This document shows positions 42,271 through 51,422 of a DNA stretch of 64,000 bases, in pieces. The DNA is taken from NCBI RefSeq assembly GCF_000430585.1, contig NZ_AUMH01000002.1, positions 1 to 64,000 on the forward strand, in the 5' to 3' direction. Within the stretch, counting starts at the first letter, position 1. Every line of letters begins with the position of its first letter. A model generated the notes under the pieces. It ran no database searches. It was not told the origin of the DNA and saw only the letters and a list, made by a program, of their open reading frames with translations. Source of the DNA: Alicyclobacillus herbarius DSM 13609. GTDB lineage: Bacteria > Bacillota > Bacilli > Alicyclobacillales > Alicyclobacillaceae. The translations under genes were made by a program, and so were the position numbers.

Positions 42271-45200
42271 CTACTCCGCGCTGAAGTACTTCGCTTCGGG
42301 GTGGGCAAACACCAAAGCCGAAACACTCGCCTCCGGGTCCATCATGAACCCGTCCGTCAGCTCAACTCCGATGTCCTCGGGGTGAATCAACCGGAACAGT
42401 TTGGCCTGGTCCTCGAGGTTGGGGCAGGCCGGGTAGCCGAAGGACACGCGGATGCCCTGGTAGCGGGCGATAAACCGTTCCCGCATGGTCATTTCCGGCG
42501 GGTCCGGGAACCCCCACCTATCGCGGATGATCTGGTGCAACCGTTCGGCCAACGCCTCAGCCAATTCCAAGGCCAGCGCCTGCAGGGCATGAGACCGCAG
42601 GTAGTCGCCGGCCTGCTTCCAGCGCTCGGCCAGTTCGCGCACGCCGCGGCCGGCCGTCACCGAGAAGAACGCCACGTAGTCCATGACGCCCGCATCAACC
42701 GGGCGTAAGAAGTCGGCCAGGCACAGGTAGGGCGGTTTCGATTGACGCGGAAAGACGAACGTCTCCAACACCTGCGTTGGGTCGGACGGGTGGTACACGT
42801 GCATAGCGTTCCCCTCCGCCTGCGCCGGGAAGAAACGGTACACCGCGTTAAGCTGCAGCAGACGGTCCTGGCTGCATTGACGGACGAGATCGTCAATCAG
42901 GTCTAAGAGCTCCAGCGCTTTTTCGTCTCGCTCGGCAATCCGTTTTTCGACGTTTCCCGTCAGCCCCAGGTGTTTGCCGAGCAGCATCTGCAGGTTCAGG
43001 TACGGGCGAATCTGGGTCAGCGGTACGTCGCGCAGGACGTGCCTGTCCGTATCCGGCGGCATGAACACGGGCGCGTCGCGGCGGATGGGCGAGACCCAGG
43101 GGCCCTCCGGCGCCTTGGTGGGGGCGGCCTCCACCACGCCACGCCCTTCCATCTCTTTCTGCACCGCGTCCAGTTCCATCAGCAGGTCGGGTCTGGCCTC
43201 ATCGTCGACCAGCCGGTTGGCGTAGTCGAGCCCCTCCATCGCGTCCTTGGCGTAAATCACCGGTCCGTCGTACTTTGGCTTGATGCGGGTAAAGGTGAAC
43301 TTTTTCGTCAACGCCGCGCCGCCCACCAACAGCGGTGCCGTAATCCCGGCCTGGCGAAAGTCTTCCGCCGTCACCACCATCTGCTGGGCCGATTTGACGA
43401 GCAGCCCGGAGAGGCCGATGATGTCTGGTTTGACCTCCCGGTATGCCTGAATCAACTGCTCCGGCGGCACTTTGATGCCCAGGTTGACGACACCAAAGCC
43501 GTTGTTGGCGAGGATGATTTCCACCAGGTTTTTGCCGATGTCGTGTACGTCACCCTTGACAGTCGCGAGGAGCACGGTGCCTTTGTTGGCCGCGTCCGCC
43601 CGTTCCATGAACGGCTCGAGGTACGCCACCGCCGCCTTCATCACCTCGGCGCTCTGCAGTACCTCGGCGACAATCAGCTCGTTGTTGTTGAACAGCCGCC
43701 CCACCTCGTTCATCCCGTCCATCAAGGGGCCGTTGATGATGTCGAGCGGCTTGTACCGCTTGAGCGCCTCGTCGAGGTCCGGGATGAGGCCCTCCTTGGT
43801 ACCTTCAACGATATAGCGGGCCAGCCGCTCCTCCAGTGGCAGGCTGGCGGTGTCGACCTTGGCGGTGACCTTTTTTTCGCGATAGAAGGCCGTAAATTCG
43901 GCCACCAGTTCATCGCTCGTCTCAAACAAGAGCCGCTCCGCCAGGCGTTTTTCCTCCTCCGGGATGGAGGCGTAGCGCTCCAGCTTCTCGGCGTTGACGA
44001 TGGCGTAGGATAGCCCCGCCTTGGTACACTCGTACAGAAACACCGAGTTGAGCACCTCGCGCCCTGCCGGGGGCAGGCCGAAGGAGACGTTGCTGACGCC
44101 GAGGATGGTCGGGCACTCCGGCAGGCGCTCGCGAATGAGGCGAATCCCTTCCACCGTCTCCAAGGCCGATCCGATGTACTTCTCATCCCCTGTGCCGACC
44201 GGGAAGGTGAGCGGATCGATGATGATGTCGGAGGGGGAAAGGCCGTATTTGTTGACCAACAGGTCCACCTCGCGCAGGGCGACTTCCAACTTTCGCTCGC
44301 GCGAGACGGCCATGCCTTGTTCGTCGATGGTGCCCACCACCAGTGCGGCCCCGTAACGCCGCGCCAGCTCCGCGAAGCGGGCCAGCCGCGGCTCGCCGTC
44401 CTCCAGGTTGGTGGAGTTGATGATGGCTTTGCCCTGGGAGTGTTTCAGCCCGAGTTCGACCACCGCGGCGTCGGTCGAGTCAATCATCAAGGGCACTTTC
44501 ACCTTGCGCACTGCGTGCGGTAAGAACGCGGCCATGTCAGCCGCCTCGTCGCGGTCCGGATCGGCTAGGCAGATGTCGATGACCTGGGCGCCTGACTTGA
44601 CCTGGGCACGGGCAATTTCGGCCGCCGCTTCATACTGGCCTTCGGCAATCAAACGCCGGAATTTGCGCGAACCGATGACATTCGTCCGCTCGCCGACGAG
44701 AATGGGCCGGTTGTCTTCCTCATAGAAGACCGCCTCCAGGCCGGAGACGGCGTGGCCGTGGCGCGGGGCAAACCGGCGCGGCGGCCGGCCCTCAATGACC
44801 TTACGCACCGCGGCGATGTGCGCCGGCGTGGTCCCGCAGCAGCCGCCGACCACGTTCAGCCAGCCCTGCTCGACGAAGTCGGCCACTTTTTTCGCGAAGC
44901 TGTCTGGAGTCTCGTGGTAGTGGCCGTCCTCGTCCGGCAGGCCAGCGTTCGGGTAGCAGCTCACCCCGCAGGCCGCCAGGCCGGCTAGGACGCGGACGTG
45001 ATCGCGCATGAATTCGGGCCCGGTGGCGCAGTTAAGGCCCACCGTGATGGGCTTTAGGTGCTCGACGGCCAGGTACAAGGCGTCGATGGTCTGGCCAGCC
45101 AAGGTCGTGCCCATCGGCTCGATGGTGCCGGAGATCATGATGGGCAGCCGTTTGCCGGTATCCGCAAACGCCTGCTCGATGCCGAGGCTCGCCGCCTTGA

Positions 45201-45702
45201 CGTTGAGCAAATCTTGCGAGGTTTCGAGCAGTAAAACGTCCGCCCCGCCCTCAATCAGCCCCTGTGCCTGCACGCGGTAGTGGGCGGTCAGCTCGTCAAA
45301 CGTGAGGCCCCCGGTCACCGACAGGCTTTTCGTGGTCGGGCCCATGCTGCCGGCCACAAAACGCGGCCACGCCCCGGTCGAGAACTCGTCCGCCGCCTGG
45401 CGGGCGAGCTCCGCAGCGCGCCGGTTGATTTCCAGCGCCCGCTCGGCCAGCCCGTACTCCCCCAACACCAGCGGCGTACCGCCAAACGTGTTGGTCTCGA
45501 TGATGTCCGCACCCGCCTCAAGGTACTGGCGGTGGATGGCGAGGATGACGTCCGGGCGGGTGAGGGTCAGGTATTCGTTGCACCCGTCGTACGCTTTCCC
45601 GCCAAAATCGTCCTCGCCGAGGTTCAGGGCCTGAATCATCGTCCCCATGGCGCCGTCGAGGACGAGGATGCGCTCCGTGAGCGCCTGGCGGATGTCGGTC
45701 AT
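42271..45702 (-). CDS. metH: Cobalamin-dependent methionine synthase MetH
   Basis: The 1143-residue enzyme transfers methyl from 5-methyl-THF to homocysteine via cobalamin. Domains in order: homocysteine-binding barrel (1-320; GLNCATGPEF and GGCCGTTPAHI zinc cysteines), pterin-binding barrel (about 335-620; VGERTNVIGSRKF), cobalamin-binding cap and Rossmann domain (about 630-880; GDVHDIGKN with the lower-ligand histidine) and the SAM-dependent reactivation domain (about 900-1140; GYPACPNLEDQ). All are complete. ATG 45702 overlaps the metI stop by four bases, showing translational coupling. MetH uses B12, whereas nrdAB in this window is switched by it. Confidence 0.96.
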   Translation of the reverse strand: MTDIRQALTERILVLDGAMGTMIQALNLGEDDFGGKAYDGCNEYLTLTRPDVILAIHRQYLEAGADIIETNTFGGTPLVLGEYGLAERALEINRRAAELARQAADEFSTGAWPRFVAGSMGPTTKSLSVTGGLTFDELTAHYRVQAQGLIEGGADVLLLETSQDLLNVKAASLGIEQAFADTGKRLPIMISGTIEPMGTTLAGQTIDALYLAVEHLKPITVGLNCATGPEFMRDHVRVLAGLAACGVSCYPNAGLPDEDGHYHETPDSFAKKVADFVEQGWLNVVGGCCGTTPAHIAAVRKVIEGRPPRRFAPRHGHAVSGLEAVFYEEDNRPILVGERTNVIGSRKFRRLIAEGQYEAAAEIARAQVKSGAQVIDICLADPDRDEAADMAAFLPHAVRKVKVPLMIDSTDAAVVELGLKHSQGKAIINSTNLEDGEPRLARFAELARRYGAALVVGTIDEQGMAVSRERKLEVALREVDLLVNKYGLSPSDIIIDPLTFPVGTGDEKYIGSALETVEGIRLIRERLPECPTILGVSNVSFGLPPAGREVLNSVFLYECTKAGLSYAIVNAEKLERYASIPEEEKRLAERLLFETSDELVAEFTAFYREKKVTAKVDTASLPLEERLARYIVEGTKEGLIPDLDEALKRYKPLDIINGPLMDGMNEVGRLFNNNELIVAEVLQSAEVMKAAVAYLEPFMERADAANKGTVLLATVKGDVHDIGKNLVEIILANNGFGVVNLGIKVPPEQLIQAYREVKPDIIGLSGLLVKSAQQMVVTAEDFRQAGITAPLLVGGAALTKKFTFTRIKPKYDGPVIYAKDAMEGLDYANRLVDDEARPDLLMELDAVQKEMEGRGVVEAAPTKAPEGPWVSPIRRDAPVFMPPDTDRHVLRDVPLTQIRPYLNLQMLLGKHLGLTGNVEKRIAERDEKALELLDLIDDLVRQCSQDRLLQLNAVYRFFPAQAEGNAMHVYHPSDPTQVLETFVFPRQSKPPYLCLADFLRPVDAGVMDYVAFFSVTAGRGVRELAERWKQAGDYLRSHALQALALELAEALAERLHQIIRDRWGFPDPPEMTMRERFIARYQGIRVSFGYPACPNLEDQAKLFRLIHPEDIGVELTDGFMMDPEASVSALVFAHPEAKYFSAE

Positions 45703-46865
45703 ACCTCTACCGCCTCCAGCGCGCGGCGGGCGTGATCGAACGCCTGGGCCAAGTCAGCAATCAGGTCGTCTCTGTGTTCGATACCCACCGACAGGCGGAG
45801 CAGGGTATCGGTGACGCCGATGGCCTGTCGCACCTCCGGCGGGATGTCGTGGTGAGTCTGCACGGACGGGTAGGTGATGAGCGACTCAACCCCGCCCAGG
45901 CTTTCGGCAAACGTGATGATGCGTACGTGGTTGAGAATCGGTTCCACCATGCGCACGTCCTTGACCTCGAACGAGACCATGCCGCTGTAGCCGCTGGCCT
46001 GGCGTTCATGCACGTCTCGGCCAGGGTGGTGTTCGAGGCCCGGGTAGTAGACGCGGGTGACCAGCGGGTGCTGCAGCAGCCACTCGGCAATCGCGCGGGC
46101 GTTCTCGTTATGCCGCTCCATGCGCAGGGCTAAGGTCTTCAGTCCGCGCACCATCAGGTAGCTGTCGTGCGGCCCGAGCACTGCCCCGATGGCGTTTTGA
46201 TAGAACGCGATCCGTTCCGCCAGTGTTTCGTCGCGCACGGCCACTAGGCCGCAGACGACGTCGTTATGCCCGCCCAGGTACTTGGTGCCTGAGTGCAGGA
46301 CGATGTCTGCGCCCAGTTCCAGCGGCCGTTGGTAGTAGGGGGTCATGAACGTGTTGTCGACCACCGTCAGGGCGCCATGCGCCCGAGCCACGTCAGCCAA
46401 GGCTTGGATGTCGTAGATTTTCATCGTCGGGTTGGTTGGGGTCTCGAGGAAGATGGCCTTGGTGCGTTCCGTCAAAAGCGACCGGAGTGCGTCGGTACGG
46501 CCCTCGCTCAGATAGCTGACAGTGATGCCCAGCGGGCGCAAAATTTCCTCAAACAAGCGGTAGGTGCCGCCGTACAAATCGTCGCTAGCAATGACGTGAT
46601 CGCCCGGAGAGAGTAAGGAGCAGACGGCGTGTATCGCTGCCATCCCGGAGGCGAACGCAAACCCGCGCACCCCGCCTTCGAGCTTTGCGATGGTGTCTTC
46701 TAGCACCGTGCGGGTAGGGTTGGCTAGGCGCGAGTAGTCGTACCCGGTCGATTGGCCGGCGGCCGGGTGCGAATACGTGGTGGACAGGTGAATCGGCGCA
46801 GCGACTGCGCCGGTCGACGCATCGCGGCGGTTGCCGGCCTGCACGAGTAAAGTCTCGATGTTCAT
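45699..46865 (-). CDS. metI: Cystathionine gamma-synthase / O-acetylhomoserine thiolyase (MetI type)
   Basis: The 388-residue PLP enzyme makes cystathionine or homocysteine from activated homoserine. Family features are APIHLSTTYSHPAAGQSTGYDYSRLANPTR near the N terminus, FASGMAAIHAV, and the PLP lysine in VLHSGTKYLGGHNDVV. SLGGVESLITYPSVQTH closes the substrate site. Met-cycle gene-family members are hard to separate; position first in a SAM-riboswitch operon before metH favours MetI/MetB over a methionine lyase. ATG 46865 follows GGAGGTG by nine bases; longer frames upstream overlap the riboswitch terminator. Confidence 0.9.
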   Translation of the reverse strand: MNIETLLVQAGNRRDASTGAVAAPIHLSTTYSHPAAGQSTGYDYSRLANPTRTVLEDTIAKLEGGVRGFAFASGMAAIHAVCSLLSPGDHVIASDDLYGGTYRLFEEILRPLGITVSYLSEGRTDALRSLLTERTKAIFLETPTNPTMKIYDIQALADVARAHGALTVVDNTFMTPYYQRPLELGADIVLHSGTKYLGGHNDVVCGLVAVRDETLAERIAFYQNAIGAVLGPHDSYLMVRGLKTLALRMERHNENARAIAEWLLQHPLVTRVYYPGLEHHPGRDVHERQASGYSGMVSFEVKDVRMVEPILNHVRIITFAESLGGVESLITYPSVQTHHDIPPEVRQAIGVTDTLLRLSVGIEHRDDLIADLAQAFDHARRALEAVEV

Positions 46866-46933
46866 CGTGATGCGCACCTCCAGTGGGCAGTTTGGAAATG
46901 GATTTGGGCGGGCGTGCCCGCTGGGACCGGGCC

Positions 46934-46976
46934 ATGAAAAAAGGCCCCTCCCGGATGAGAAGGACCTTGAAAACCT
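46934..46976 (-). terminator. SAM-I riboswitch terminator
   Basis: On the minus strand AAGGTCCTTCTC pairs with GGGAGGGGCCTT and is followed by six T residues, about 70 bases before the metI start. A CTTGAAA / TTTTCAAG pairing just upstream can compete with it. This is the transcription-off platform of the SAM aptamer. Confidence 0.85.
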
Positions 46977-46985
46977 CGCTTTCAA

Positions 46986-47156
46986 GTCTCTCATCTCTCA
47001 GAATTGCTTCTGCAGGAGTTAGCACCGGGAAACGTACCCCTTGTCGCCGACCGGGAAGCCGCGAGCGCGTGCATCGCCGGACAGTCGGTGGGCAGGACGT
47101 TTCTGGTTGCCGGGCTTCATCGGGCCAGTCCCTCCGCCTACTCTTGATAAGAGAAC
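46986..47156 (-). ncRNA. SAM-I (S-box) riboswitch
   Basis: Read on the minus strand the leader has the S-box core: CTCTTATCAAGAG, then AGGCGGAGGGACTGGCCCGA and TGAAGCCCGGCAACC, a long variable arm, GGTGCTAACTCC, and the closing TTCTGAGAGATGAGAG that pairs back to the first arm. When SAM is plentiful the terminator downstream forms and metI-metH-yitJ are switched off. Confidence 0.96.
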
Positions 47157-47475
47157 TCTCGATTCAGTTGTGTATGGTAAACGTTTCCGTGAATTTGGCC
47201 GTCCATAGAACGGAGCTTAATCAATAATTTACAACGTTTCCGCCGATCCGTCAACGGGCACGGGGATCGCTGCACGCTTCTTCGTCCATGAACGTGCGTA
47301 CTTACGACTTTAAAATTAATGCGTTACAGTGAAAATTGAGGGTCTGACCTCAAACGAGGGACGGAGGAGTCACCGTATACTGGTGTATTTATGGGAGAGT
47401 GACGAGGAACAAGGCCTGGGCCATGCCTGGGACCACGCCCGGGACAAGACCAGGCCCTGTCGGCCTCCCGTCTAT
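47157..47475. other. Intergenic region upstream of the met operon
   Basis: No gene is apparent in these 319 bases. It must contain the promoter of the SAM-riboswitch transcript on the minus strand, but no hexamer pair is convincing. Two GAAACGTTTA/GAAACGTTGT-like stretches near 47180 and 47235 are noted without an assigned role. Confidence 0.4.
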
Positions 47476-49743
47476 TCACCGACCGGCCGTTGCCCGCAAA
47501 TACTTGCCCGTAATCGAATGTTCGGCGTCGACGATTTGCCCAGGCGTGCCTTCGAAGATCACTTGCCCGCCCCGGGTGCCGCCGTCCGGTCCCATTTCGA
47601 TAATCCAGTCGGCGTTGCGTATCACGTCCAGATTGTGTTCGATCACAATGACGGTGTTGCCGGCATCGACCAACCGGTTCATGATCGCCAGCAGATGGCC
47701 GATATCGGACATGTGCAAGCCGGTCGTCGGTTCGTCCATCACGTAGATGCTGCCTTTCTTGTGCAGCTCGCTGGCCAGTTTGATGCGCTGGCATTCACCG
47801 CCCGATAGCGTGCTGAGCGGCTGGCCGAGGGTCAAATAATCAAGCCCCACATCGCTTAATGCCTGAAGTTTGCGGATCACGTCCTTGTTTTCGAAGAAGG
47901 CGAGCGCTTGCTCAACGGTCATCGTCAGCACGTCGGCGATCGATTTGCCGTTGAGCTTATATGCCAGCACTTCCTCCTTGAACCGTTTGCCCTCGCAAAC
48001 TTCGCAAGGCAGCTTGACGCTGTCCAGGAACGCCAGGTCGGTATAAGTGACGCCGAGACCCTGGCAATTTTCGCAGGCGCCTTTGGAGTTGAAGCTGAAC
48101 AGACTCGGGCTCACCTTGTTCGCCGTCGCGAACAACTTGCGCACGTCGTCCATAATGCCGGTGTACGTAGCCGGATTCGAACGTGTCGAGACGCCGACGG
48201 CCGATTGGTCGATGGAAATCGCCTCGGGGTGTTGGCGCAGGAACGCCTCCATCAAAGTGCTCTTGCCCGAGCCGGAGACGCCTGTCACCACCGTCAGTAC
48301 ACCCGCGGGAATGTCGACGCTGACATTGCGCAAATTGTGCAGATGGGCGTCCACGATGGACAATTTGCCGCACGGCTGGCGATATATCTCCTTGAACGGG
48401 AGCGGCTTCCTCAAATGGTTGCCGGTAAGGGTATCGGCCTCGAGCAAGCCCTCATAACTGCCTTCGTAGACGATTGTGCCGCCGTGGCTGCCAGCATGTG
48501 GGCCGACATCGACGATATGATCCGCCACTTGAATGACGTCCGGGTCGTGTTCGACGACGATGACGGTATTGCCCTTGTCGCGCAGCTTGCGCAATAATTC
48601 GTTGAGCCGGTGCACGTCGCGGGGATGCAGCCCGACACTCGGTTCGTCAAAAATGTAGGTTACGTCCACCAGACTGCCGCTCAGGTGCTTCACCATCTTG
48701 ACGCGCTGCGACTCGCCGCCGGACAATGTATCCGTCTCACGGTCCAGCGTCAAGTAGTCAAGTCCGATATCCACCAGATGCTGCAGCCGCTCCGTCAGCG
48801 ACTTGACGATTGGCGCGACGACCGGATCGTCAATCTCTCGAATGACGCGGATGAGTTGTCCGACCTCCATGGAGGACATCTCCGCAATGTTGAGTCCATT
48901 GATCCTGCAGCTGAGCGCGGCCTGATTGAGTCTCGCGCCACGGCAGCTGGGGCAGGGACCCTCGGAGATGTACGGCGTAACAGCTCGTTGTGTGCGCTCG
49001 GACAGCGTCTTCACATCCCGCTTGATGTACTTGTTGGTGAACTTCTCGATGATGCCTTCCACTGTAATATTCACTGCCTTCCCGGCGAACTGCATCTTCA
49101 CTTTCCTCGCCTTGCCGTACAGCAGTTGCTCCAGCTCCTCATCCGAATAATCGCTCAGCTTCTTGTCGGGATCGAAGAACCCTGACTGCACGATATACGT
49201 CCAATCCATGCTGTTCACCGTATAGCCCGGCAGCAGGATTGCCCCTTCATTCAACGACTTCGACTTGTCCAGCGCCTTGTCGAGGTCGACGCCGAGCCTG
49301 CGGCCGATGCCGTTGCATTCCGGGCACATCCCGTTCGGATCGTTGAAGGAAAACAAATTGGGCGGTTCGACATGCGGTTCTCCCAAACGGGAAAACAGCA
49401 GGCGGAGCAGTGGGGAAATATCGGTAATGGTGCCTACCGTCGAGTGCGATCCACCGCCCAGAGGTTTCTGGTCGACGACAACCGCCATGCTCAAATTTTC
49501 GATTGCGTCTACATCCGGTTTCGGAATCCGCGGCAGAAAGTTGCGGACGAACATACTGAAGTTTTCGTTCAGCAGACGCTGGGATTCGGCGGCGATGGTA
49601 TCGAAAACGATCGACGATTTGCCGGAACCGGATACACCGGTAAAAATGGTGATTTTGCGCTTGGGAATGCGCAAGGATACGTTCTTAAGATTGTTCTCCC
49701 TGGCCCCGCGAATTTCGATAAACTCTTGATAAGGCTGGTTCAT
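47476..49743 (-). CDS. UvrA2-type ABC protein (excinuclease subunit A paralogue)
   Basis: The protein, about 755 residues, has two ABC ATPase modules: Walker A GVSGSGKSS (near residue 35) and GVSGSGKST (near 500), signatures LSGGESQRVKM and LSGGECQRIKLA, and zinc-finger cysteine pairs (CPECNGIG, CPSCRGAR, CENCQGLG, CEVCEGKRF). Normal UvrA is about 940 residues; this length and the loss of the UvrB-binding insertion are typical of the UvrA2/DrrC class linked to tolerance of DNA-binding drugs. ATG 49743 follows AAGGAAGG. It is downstream of, and codirectional with, an ArsR-type regulator that may control it. Confidence 0.9.
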   Translation of the reverse strand: MNQPYQEFIEIRGARENNLKNVSLRIPKRKITIFTGVSGSGKSSIVFDTIAAESQRLLNENFSMFVRNFLPRIPKPDVDAIENLSMAVVVDQKPLGGGSHSTVGTITDISPLLRLLFSRLGEPHVEPPNLFSFNDPNGMCPECNGIGRRLGVDLDKALDKSKSLNEGAILLPGYTVNSMDWTYIVQSGFFDPDKKLSDYSDEELEQLLYGKARKVKMQFAGKAVNITVEGIIEKFTNKYIKRDVKTLSERTQRAVTPYISEGPCPSCRGARLNQAALSCRINGLNIAEMSSMEVGQLIRVIREIDDPVVAPIVKSLTERLQHLVDIGLDYLTLDRETDTLSGGESQRVKMVKHLSGSLVDVTYIFDEPSVGLHPRDVHRLNELLRKLRDKGNTVIVVEHDPDVIQVADHIVDVGPHAGSHGGTIVYEGSYEGLLEADTLTGNHLRKPLPFKEIYRQPCGKLSIVDAHLHNLRNVSVDIPAGVLTVVTGVSGSGKSTLMEAFLRQHPEAISIDQSAVGVSTRSNPATYTGIMDDVRKLFATANKVSPSLFSFNSKGACENCQGLGVTYTDLAFLDSVKLPCEVCEGKRFKEEVLAYKLNGKSIADVLTMTVEQALAFFENKDVIRKLQALSDVGLDYLTLGQPLSTLSGGECQRIKLASELHKKGSIYVMDEPTTGLHMSDIGHLLAIMNRLVDAGNTVIVIEHNLDVIRNADWIIEMGPDGGTRGGQVIFEGTPGQIVDAEHSITGKYLRATAGR

Positions 49744-49791
49744 GGTACCTTCCTTTCTTATCTCCTGCATATGTGACTCCCTTACATAACG

Positions 49792-49816
49792 AAAACGCCG
49801 CACAAAACGGCGTTTT
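49792..49816 (-). terminator. Hairpin between the ArsR-SRPBCC and UvrA2 genes
   Basis: AAAACGCCG (49792-49800) and CGGCGTTTT (49808-49816) form a perfect 9-bp stem with a 7-base loop. On the minus strand it ends in TTTT, so it can terminate the upstream gene and lies in the leader of the UvrA2 gene. Confidence 0.75.
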
Positions 49817-49932
49817 CTGTCTGATAATGTCTGCCGACTGAAACGGCCTCGGCCAGTTAGGATTAAAGGGAACGCGGATGGTACTGCCTACCCCGTCGGA
49901 AAAGAGATTGACCTACATGTAGAAAATTCGTG

Positions 49933-50694
49933 TTACAGTTCTGCTAACACGTTTTCGAGCTGTTTAGCCATGCTCTGCCAACCATATTTCGCTCCATTGA
50001 ATGCTTGCTCCGAACTGATATCGGTTTGATCGAGATGCACATGAGTAGTTCCATCCTCATCCTGTTTCAACGTCCAAGTAACCTTATTGCTTTCCCCGCC
50101 GCTTACCCATGTGTACGATAACCGATGAGGCTCGTCCACTTCGAGTACTTCACAATTTACAATTCCATCCCACCATTCTGCCGGCTCCGTCCGAAACTGA
50201 AATTTATGTCCAACGACCGGTTTAAAATCATTCTCTTTGAAAAACATCCATTTCGAAAGAGTATTTGAATCCGTTAAAGCGAACCACACCTTCTCGATTG
50301 GACTCTTAAAGTGAAAATCCAGTGACAGGGATTTCATTTTTTGTCCCTCCTGTAGTAAATGATTTAAAACGATCATTCTTTCTTTCCAGAATTTCTCGTA
50401 ATAAGATACCCAATCTTGAATTTGCCTTAACGGAGCGGCATTCAGCCGGTACAACGTTTCCCTGCCGACTCTTCGCTCGGTGACGAGACCGGCATCTTTG
50501 AGGACCGCCAAATGCTTGGAAACCGCTGTACGCCCCATTTGAAAGTGAACCGTTAACGCATGGAGAGGCAATTCTTCTGCATCTGCCAAGAGACGAAGTA
50601 GTTTGCGCCGAGTTGGATCGGCAATGGCGTGATAAACATCCCACATTTGACTTTTAAATGTTAATATCACCCTTTCCAAAACCATAATTTCCAT
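49933..50694 (-). CDS. ArsR-family HTH fused to an AHSA1/SRPBCC domain
   Basis: The 253-residue protein has a winged-helix ArsR-type domain (residues about 17-100: AIADPTRRKLLRLLADAEELPLH and GRTAVSKHLAVLKDAGLV). A C-terminal START-like AHSA1 domain follows (about 125-250: FHFKSPIEKVWFALTDSNTLSKWM, WTLKQDEDGTTHVHLDQTD). Fusions of this kind occur in Bacillus (YdfF-like); the SRPBCC pocket probably binds a hydrophobic ligand. No metal-binding CxC motif is seen. The start could be ATG 50694 or ATG 50646. A palindromic operator lies just upstream. Base composition is AT-richer than the backbone. Confidence 0.85.
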   Translation of the reverse strand: MEIMVLERVILTFKSQMWDVYHAIADPTRRKLLRLLADAEELPLHALTVHFQMGRTAVSKHLAVLKDAGLVTERRVGRETLYRLNAAPLRQIQDWVSYYEKFWKERMIVLNHLLQEGQKMKSLSLDFHFKSPIEKVWFALTDSNTLSKWMFFKENDFKPVVGHKFQFRTEPAEWWDGIVNCEVLEVDEPHRLSYTWVSGGESNKVTWTLKQDEDGTTHVHLDQTDISSEQAFNGAKYGWQSMAKQLENVLAEL

Positions 50695-50708
50695 AAGGGA
50701 ACTGATTT

Positions 50709-50740
50709 GTGTCCTATTTTAGGACACTAATCAGTGTCCT
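50709..50740. promoter_or_regulatory. Overlapping GTGTCCT/AGGACAC operator
   Basis: Three arms alternate: GTGTCCT (50709-50715), AGGACACT (50721-50728) and AGTGTCCT (50733-50740). Adjacent arms form two overlapping inverted repeats, with a perfect 8-bp palindrome AGGACACT-AATC-AGTGTCCT. It lies immediately upstream of the ArsR-SRPBCC gene, probably over its promoter, and suits autoregulation by the dimeric ArsR domain. Confidence 0.7.
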
Positions 50741-50904
50741 GTCAATCGTTGGGTGTTTGTTAATATCACCCTGTATAACTACCTTCATTCGGAGGAGTGA
50801 AGCAACGGGTATCAGGATGACACACCTTGTGTGGGAAGAACATCAGGAACACTTTTTTCGTTCTTCCGGCACATCACCCGGAGATGCGATGAGAACATGG
50901 CAAT

Positions 50905-51272
50905 ATTAAGCTGAAACGGACGTTTCAGGAGAAAGTAAGCGGCACGTCGTGAGCGCCCACAACTTGATGAAAATGCTCAAATACGTGCGTCCTGGGGATA
51001 CAGTTGTCATGTGGAAGATTGATCGCACAGGGCGCAGTACGAAACATCTGATCGATTTGGTGTCTGAGTTCGGAGAGAAAAGCATCCACTTTGTCTCTCT
51101 GAAAGAGAGCATTGATACCTCGACGCCAACCGGAAAACCGATGTTCATACCATGTTCGCTGCCCTGGCAGAATTCGAGCGTGACATGATTCGACCCACCA
51201 AGTCGGGATTAGACAATGCAATGGCACATGGTCGGAAAGGTGCAAACCACACAAGGCTGAGGACAAAGTAAA
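50905..51272 (+). pseudogene. Serine recombinase (resolvase/invertase) remnant
   Basis: Fragments of a Tn3-resolvase/Pin-type recombinase are readable in several frames: TFQEKVSGTS, then KMLKYVRPGDTVVMWKIDRTGRSTKHLI, VSLKESIDTSTPTGKPMF and, after a further shift, AALAEFERDMIR. The N-terminal catalytic serine region and the C-terminal DNA-binding domain are missing. It marks a decayed mobile element in an AT-richer stretch. Confidence 0.8.
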
Positions 51273-51422
51273 TTGGCGTTCACCGTATTTCCTACATTAA
51301 CATCATACCTATCAGGTTCCATAAACGAAAATTTTAGAAACTGTATATTGTCCCTCTTCTCCTGATTCTGAACGAGGGTATTTTGGTAGGCGAACGCCAC
51401 CAATCAGTTTGTCGTCACAGTT

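Noticed and set aside
42970-44013. 347-residue plus-strand open frame
   Set aside because: It lies inside metH on the opposite strand, with composition expected of a GC-rich shadow frame.
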